Assembly: GCA_020310875.1 (NCBI GenBank)
Contig: MU260067.1
Location: 716,501 to 780,500, forward strand
DNA: 64,000 bases
Source of the DNA: Ceratopteris richardii
Taxonomy: Eukaryota > Streptophyta > Polypodiopsida > Polypodiales > Pteridaceae
Direction of reading: 5' to 3'
Program-made: the position numbers and the translations under genes
In this document: positions 58,195 to 64,000 of the stretch, in pieces
Layout: each line of letters opens with the position of its first letter
How positions within the stretch are numbered: position 1 is the stretch's first letter
The notes under the pieces: generated by a model
The model's database searches: none
What the model saw: only the letters and a program-made list of their open reading frames with translations
What the model was told of the DNA's origin: nothing

Positions 58195-58422
58195 TGTTGA
58201 TATATTTAGGTAATGATGTGTGTGAACACTTTATGACTGTCGGGGCACTTTTTTCCGTCTTTAGGAGGTTTTTTTCCCTAGCTTGTATATACGCATATAG
58301 CCCTAATGGGCTACTTATCTTTGTACATTCTACTGGTAATACAATCAATATTGTGTTGTGCTCCAAGCTTCTTCTTCTTCCTTGTCTTGTTTGTGTGCTT
58401 TCGCAGACGTCTAACTCTAACA
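58195..58422 (+). repeat. 5' LTR of copia D
   Basis: 228 bp, same family as the copia C LTRs (TGTTGATATATTTAGG to CTCTAACA). A primer-site remnant TGGTATCACGGC follows at 58,425. The 3' LTR is not in the window because copia E interrupts the element. Confidence 0.88.
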
Positions 58423-58776
58423 ATTGGTATCACGGCAGGTCGTTACTTCATCTAGGGCATCGCCGACAACTCTTCGGTTGTTGTCTCAGAATCGCACGAA
58501 TTTTGGTGAGCATACTCATGGTGTTTTCGAAATCAAAATGGCTTCACTCTATGGTGTCAAAATCGCAATCTGAGCTTGTTTCGGCCTTCGAACACACTAA
58601 CATAGCGCTTCTGTAGGCTATTTCATCTTTTTGTGCGAAAGGAACATACCAGTTTCGGTTCGCCAATATAAGTATTTTGAAGTCTCCTACAGGTTTAGCA
58701 GACTTTGTTTGGGCAGTTCTCTTCAAGTTTTTGAGATACAATCAATTTTTGCATCAAGGTATTTTAGTCACTCGCC

Positions 58777-61334
58777 ATGGCTGAAAGGAGTGATGTATTA
58801 TGTACATTGGCTATTGAGGATAAGTTGGATGGTACCAACTACCCATTATGGGCTTATATGATGCGACATGTATTCATTGCAAAAGGAGTATGGAACATTA
58901 TGACAAGGTGTTGAAAAACTTCCTATCACACCTGCAACTGTTATAAGTACAGGTACTAAAGCTAATGCAGAAGGTGTCAAAGATGATGATGTTTTGCATA
59001 TTCCTAATCATGCTACGGTTTCTCCTGCACCTACTATAGAGCAAATTCGTTGGGATGGTAGAGATGCCCAAGCACATGCATTGATAGCTTTGTCTGTCAA
59101 ACGTGCCATTATTCCTCACATTCGCTCTTGCAAAACAGTTAAGGATGCTTGGGATACACTTACCAATTGTAGCAAGCTAGGAATGAGGCTCATGTTGCTT
59201 ACCTCCGAAAACAGTTGGAAAGTGAGCACATGAATGAAGGTGATTCTATGGACAATTTTCTAACAAAGATCAAAGACTTGAAGGAATAGTTGATTTTTGC
59301 TTATGAAGTTATACCAGATAGCTCACTTGTGGAGACCATTCTAAATGGCCTTCCTGATTCATATCAGAGTTTTGCTTCTACTCTTCGGTTGATAATGAAA
59401 GGCAATCCAAATGGCTCATCATTTGAGGAGTTAGTCTCTGTTTTTTTGTAAGAAGATCAGTCGAGGCACAACATATCCATTATGCATGCTGCAAATCAAG
59501 CTTTCTTGGCTAGTCAGAAGGGCAAAGCAAAATGGAGCTCTTCAATTAGCAAGCAGAAATCTGCAAATGCTGCACATTCGAAGAAGGAAGACAAACATGC
59601 GAAGAAATCAGAAAAGCAAAAATTGTTTTGCAAGTACTATAAAGGAAATGATCATATCATAAAGAACTGTCCTAAACAGGCTACAAAAGAGGCAAAGAAA
59701 AAAGAGGCTAGAATGGTTGTTGCAGAGGCCTGTACTCCAAAAATAGAGTCTACTAAACTTGTGCAGGATGAAGAATGGGCATTTACTACTATTTGTAGTT
59801 TTGACCCATCTTCTCATGAGTAGTGCATGTCTACAATAGACTCAGATGTTTGGTACTTTGATAGTGGGGCGACCAAACATATAACCTCATAGTGCAGTTT
59901 CTTCTCTTCACTCGAGCCTGCCCCTACAGGGAATACTGTTACATGTGACAAGAACTCCTCTTATCCCATTATGGGAGTTGGTAAGATCATTATGACTACT
60001 ACTGATGGTTCTTTCACCTTGTCAGATGCTTTATTTGTGCCAGGGATCAAGAAGAATCTTTTATCAGTTTCCACATTAGGCAAGATTGGCTTGGTTGTGA
60101 AATTTGTTGATGAGAGATGTACAAGTCATGATCTGTCAAATGGCGAGGTTACTATTGCTTCTGACATTTTATCATGGGTTGTATAAGCTCATAGACACTA
60201 AAAAATCTATGAATGATTTGGCATGTGCAGTACATGATTCTTAGGCTATGTCAGATGCAAAGCTTTGGCATGCATGCTTTGGTCATGTGAAGTTTGCTAG
60301 TTTGCTACGCGTGCAGAAATCTAAAATGGTGTCCACTTTGCCCAAAATTGAGGCCCCCAGTAAACATGTATGTGAAGGCTCTATTTTGGGCAAAATGCAG
60401 TGTTCCTCATTTCCAAACGATGGTTCAATTTGGGCTACTCAAAAATTTTAGCTTATTCATAGCAATGTCTGTGGTCCTATGCATGAACCCTCTTTTGGAA
60501 ATTATCTCTACTTTGTGACTTTCATTGATGACTTTTCGAGGCATGCATGGGTATATCCATTGAAAGCAAATTCCAAAGTGTTAATGTTCTTCAAATAGTT
60601 TTTGGTTCTGGTTGAAAATCTATTAGAATGTAAAATGGGCACCCTTTATTCTGATGGGGGGGATATATGTCTTCCAACTTTAATGCATTTCTGGGTGAAC
60701 GTGGATAAAACACTAGTGTAGAGTGTCATATACACCTCAACATAATATGTATTTGCTGAACGAAAGAATAGATCACTCATGGAGATGGCGAGGTGTATGG
60801 TCAAGAGTCACGCTTTAGCACATAGTTTCTGGCTTGAGGATGTTATGTGTGCAACATATGTACTTAACAGGTGTCCCACTAAAGCGCTATATTCTATCAC
60901 TCCGTATGAGACTTAGCAGGATTAGAAGCCATCTGGTGCTCATCTGTGTGTGTTTGGTTGTCTGGCTTATGCATTAGTGACTGAACAACATCACAAAAAA
61001 TTCGATGATAAAGCATTAAAATGTATTTTGTTAGGTATAGTTATGAAAGTAAAGGGTATCATCTGTATCATCCACAAACTAAACGCATTCTGGCCGTGAT
61101 GTTGTTTTTGAGGAGGATGCTATTCAGCCATTGCTTTCATGTACTAAGGAGATATTTGTTAGCTCCAAAGACATGTATGATACTTTGCTACCTCTTTTCA
61201 CAGGTGGACAGTCTAGTGCTAGTCTTAATGAGGCAACTTCTTAGCCTTTGTAGGTTTCATGTGATGATGAACATCATTCCATTTGCGATGCAGATTTACA
61301 TGATGCACTTCTTGATGAGAGAGTTGATATTGAG
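58777..61334 (+). pseudogene. Copia D gag to integrase, broken
   Basis: Closely related to copia C. Gag starts at ATG 58,777 (LAIEDKLDGTNYPLW), with a frameshift near 58,905 and several stops. In the CCHC knuckle (59,629-59,670) the second Cys is Tyr. Protease WYFDSGATKHITS (DSG at 59,860-59,868) is better preserved than in C. Pre-integrase runs from 59,960 (VGKIIMTTTDGSFTLSDALF). Integrase runs to about 60,960 (FIDDFSRHAWVY, ERKNRSLMEMARC), with frameshifts. The sequence stops matching C at 61,334, where copia E begins. Confidence 0.85.
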
Positions 61335-61755
61335 TGAAGTATTTCGATGGCAATGCACCACAGTGCGCTCTCCTTCTCGAGAGCTCCACAACGATATGAT
61401 CAAAGTAGAAAACCGAGCTCCTGAGGCCGCACACAACACTCCGCAAATAGAGGCTGTAGATACGCAAAAAACACAGTACACTGGAAAGCACGAAGACAGG
61501 CTTACACACTGTGACTGACCAAGCCACTATATGTTTTATTAAAGAACATATACAAAGAAGTGTCCGGTGGCCATTTGGCCTTTCACATGGACACTAACGA
61601 TAACAATGTCCCACTAAAGGCCAATATGGCCAGAGTAACTATGGGAGAAAAATAAAGAATGATAAAGAATACCTGAGTGTAAGTATACAAACTATACCTC
61701 CCACCTGATGGGCATGTTACACAGTATACAAGTGACTGCGTAAGATGAAGAATCA
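61335..61755 (-). repeat. 3' LTR of copia E
   Basis: 421 bp; minus-strand start TGATTCTTCATC and end ATACTTCA. The left boundary is set by comparison with copia C, whose sequence matches D up to attgag (61,334). The polypurine tract (minus GATGGGGGTTACT) is at 61,756-61,768. The 5' LTR lies beyond the window. Confidence 0.75.
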
Positions 61756-61782
61756 AGTAACCCCCATCAAGTGACAACAGTG

Positions 61783-63579
61783 TCAAAAGCTATCATGTGG
61801 TAAAGCTTTAGTCAAAGCATCTACAACATTATCGAGAGTGTGAACCTTCTCAAGAATAATGCGTTCAGCGGCTAAGCAATCTCTAATGAAGTGATACCTC
61901 ACCTCAATGTGCTTGGTCTTTGCATGATAGACCGGATTCTTAGCCAAAGCAATGGCACTCTGACTATCACTGAGCAAGTGAGGTACATGCTGAGGTAAAC
62001 CCATATCACAAGCAAGATGAGAAAGCCACAATGCTTCCTTACAGGCCTCACTTGCTGCAACATACTCTGCTTCTGTGGTGGAAACAGCTATACATTCTTG
62101 AAGACGAGATCTCCAAGAGATAGCACCTCCAGCAAAATGAAAAATGTACCCTGATGTAGACTTACGATTGTCTACACAACCCGCATAGTCAGAATCTGTG
62201 TAACCAATAATGGATGCTTTCCCTCTACCTAAGCATAGACACTTGTCCTTAGTGCCACTCACATATCTCAAAATCATCTTGACCGCTTCCCAATGTTTCT
62301 TGCCAGGATTAGACATATATTTGCTCACAACTCCCACTACAAATGCAATGTCTGGTCTCGTAGCTACCATAGCATACATGAGACTACCAACAACAGACTG
62401 ATAAGGAATTTTGGTCATGAATTCCTTTTCCTCATCTGATTTGGGGCAGTCATCCTTGCTCAATTTCACATATGTGGGTAAAGGTGTACTCAATGCCTTA
62501 CCACCCTGCATATTGAACCGGTGAAGTACTTTGGATATGTACTCACTTTGAGACAAGTATATGCATCTTTTACTCCTATCAGGAGTAATGCGCATGCCAA
62601 GAATATGTTTGGCATCCCCCAAATCCTTCATATCAAATGTCTGACTCAACTCCTTTTTGAGAATTGACAAATCATAAGAGGACTTCCCAGCAATCAACAT
62701 ATCATTGACGTAAAGTATCAAGCATATTAAGCTGCCATCAGAGCATCTCTTTGTGTAGAGACAATGATCCTCATTGCTCCGAGAATAGCCTTGGGACTTC
62801 ATAAAAGCATCAAACTTTTGGTACCATTGTCTAGGAGACTGTTTAAGTCCATACAAGCTCTTCATGAGCTTACAAACTAGACATTCCTTGCCAGGAACTA
62901 CATAACCCTCTGGTTGTTCCATATAGATCTCATCTGTAAGATCTCCATGCAAGAAAGCTGTTTTCACATCCATTTGGACTAGCTCTAAGTCCTCCGTTGC
63001 AACGAATCCAAGCAACATGCACAAAGTAGTCATCTTGACCACTGGAGAGAAGATTTCCTCAAAATCAACACCATGTTGTTGCTTAAAACCCTTTGCAACA
63101 AGTCGTGCTTTATATTTTGGAGAAGCACTATCTAATGTGAATTTCAGCTTATATACCCATTTACATGGTAAAGCTTTCCTGCCCTTTGGCAAAGGTACTA
63201 AGTCCCAAGTACCATTCTTGTGAATAGAATCCAACTCACTCTTCATGGCACGCTCCCACTTGACGTGATCTTCTGTCTGCATAGCCTCTTTGTAGCAAGA
63301 AGGCTCACTGGCATCTGTTAGCATAACAAAATCTAAACCTGGAACATATCTATCAGGTGGATATGAGACACGTGCAGAACGTCTCAATGGTTGCTGAACA
63401 GGAACATGTGCAGACTGATCTAAATGGACATTCTCTTGAACATCCCTATGTGCAGCATTTTTATGCATGCTAACCGGAGGACTAGTATCCTCAAACACCA
63501 CTCTTCTCACTTCAACCTCCTTAATGGGCTGTTTATGCATCTTAGACTCATTAAAAATGACATCACTACTTCTGATCAC
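61783..63579 (-). CDS. Copia E pol: RT and RNase H
   Basis: A 598-codon open frame. The inter-domain spacer comes first. RT runs from about residue 105 (WDLVPLPKGRKALPCKWVYK), then VAKGFKQQHGVDFEE and KSLYGLKQSPRQWYQK. The catalytic box reads YVND (62,701-62,712) where YVDD is expected: a GAT-to-AAT change. RNase H follows (YTDSDYAGCVDNRKSTSG, TTEAEYVAASEA, NPVYHAKTKHIEV). It ends at TGA 61,783-61,785, just before the polypurine tract. The motifs resemble the Tnt1-type copia lineage. The missing second catalytic Asp and two upstream stops make this copy inactive. Confidence 0.85.
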   Translation of the reverse strand: MIRSSDVIFNESKMHKQPIKEVEVRRVVFEDTSPPVSMHKNAAHRDVQENVHLDQSAHVPVQQPLRRSARVSYPPDRYVPGLDFVMLTDASEPSCYKEAMQTEDHVKWERAMKSELDSIHKNGTWDLVPLPKGRKALPCKWVYKLKFTLDSASPKYKARLVAKGFKQQHGVDFEEIFSPVVKMTTLCMLLGFVATEDLELVQMDVKTAFLHGDLTDEIYMEQPEGYVVPGKECLVCKLMKSLYGLKQSPRQWYQKFDAFMKSQGYSRSNEDHCLYTKRCSDGSLICLILYVNDMLIAGKSSYDLSILKKELSQTFDMKDLGDAKHILGMRITPDRSKRCIYLSQSEYISKVLHRFNMQGGKALSTPLPTYVKLSKDDCPKSDEEKEFMTKIPYQSVVGSLMYAMVATRPDIAFVVGVVSKYMSNPGKKHWEAVKMILRYVSGTKDKCLCLGRGKASIIGYTDSDYAGCVDNRKSTSGYIFHFAGGAISWRSRLQECIAVSTTEAEYVAASEACKEALWLSHLACDMGLPQHVPHLLSDSQSAIALAKNPVYHAKTKHIEVRYHFIRDCLAAERIILEKVHTLDNVVDALTKALPHDSF

Positions 63580-64000
63580 TGACCGTGTTTAAGGATCCCA
63601 TAAGCGATATCCAAATTTTCCTTCTCGACCATATGCAAGAAAAATGCATTTCTTTGACTAATGGTCCAACTTTTGTCTAAGATTCTTGGGTATATGAACA
63701 TATGCTTCACACCCAAAAACTCGAAGATGATCATAATATGGTGGTTTCCCTGTCCATAACTCTTGTGCCACTTTCAGACCTTTGGCAGTACTAGGTGAAA
63801 GGTTAATCACATGAACTGCAGTCAATACTGCTTCTGACCAAAAACCTTGTGAGAGGCTTGCATGATGCAACATAGACACTACTCTATCTTGAATAGTTCT
63901 ATTCATCCTCTCAGCTACACCATTCTGTACTGGGGTATAAGGAGCTGTAAACTCTCTACGAATCCCTCTAGACTGGCAGAAAAAGCTGAATTCATGTGAG
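63580..64000 (-). pseudogene. Copia E integrase end, running off the window
   Basis: It continues the same frame upstream of the RT part: SRGIRREFTAPYTP at the window edge, then QNGVAERMNRT with the catalytic Glu, FWSEAVLTAVHVIN, and FGCEAYVHIPKNLRQKL. Two in-frame stops (TAG at 63,658-63,660 and TAA at about 63,588) separate it from the RT ORF. The rest of the element is outside the window. Confidence 0.8.

Overview
This window looks like nuclear DNA from a land plant with a large, retrotransposon-rich genome. The support is spliced genes with GT-AG introns, TATA boxes 30-80 bp upstream of start codons, nested Ty1/copia and Ty3/gypsy elements primed by tRNA-iMet-type sites, microsatellites and tRNA-derived SINE-like stretches. 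A gymnosperm is my best guess, but only a guess. There are no bacterial operons, CRISPR arrays or rRNA genes.

The window has three parts. (1) 1-7.26 kb is not retrotransposon sequence and is the most unusual part. A plus-strand gene (280-1793) encodes an unknown protein with a weak Ski/Sno/Dac-like C-terminal segment. It faces two minus-strand genes. One is an intronless histone-H3-like protein (2739-3677) with a 216-residue tail whose first nine residues after Met are exactly the canonical H3 tip. The other is a four-exon gene (4081-6665) whose product has a RAG1-like arrangement of DDE and zinc-binding residues. Two near-perfect foldbacks (arms over 60 bp) lie between the converging genes, and their outer 11-mer recurs inverted at 7252-7262. 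I read this as a probable DNA transposon, or transposon-derived locus, carrying its own H3 variant. Both outer genes have one in-frame TAA followed by continued plausible coding.

(2) 7.3-34.5 kb is layered, mostly dead LTR retrotransposon sequence: gypsy integrase, RT/RNase H and gag pieces in both orientations (7.5-15.4 kb), then two old minus-strand copia elements (15.4-16.8 plus 23.3-28.4 kb). A very young full-length copia element (16,834-23,277; LTRs of 1023 bp with about three differences, TSD ttaaa, intact 1388-codon gag-pol) is inserted in one of them. 28.4-34.5 kb has no recognisable gene, only a pair of ~140-bp direct repeats.

(3) 34.6-36.3 kb is a low-copy island with a three-exon minus-strand gene for a secreted 136-residue single-domain CBM20 (starch-binding-like) protein. 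Beyond it lie SINE-like repeats, a dead plus-strand gypsy element (38-41.9 kb), copia C (43,146-54,547) interrupted by copia B (44,768-51,018), a minus-strand copia H fragment with two tandem LTRs (54,548-56,900), copia D (58,195-61,334), and copia E (61,335 to beyond the window) inserted in D. Insertion order and LTR divergence agree: A is youngest, B intermediate, C oldest of the measurable ones.

The host-like or novel coding content is therefore the 1-7.26 kb gene trio and the CBM20 gene. The rest is transposable-element sequence in various stages of decay.
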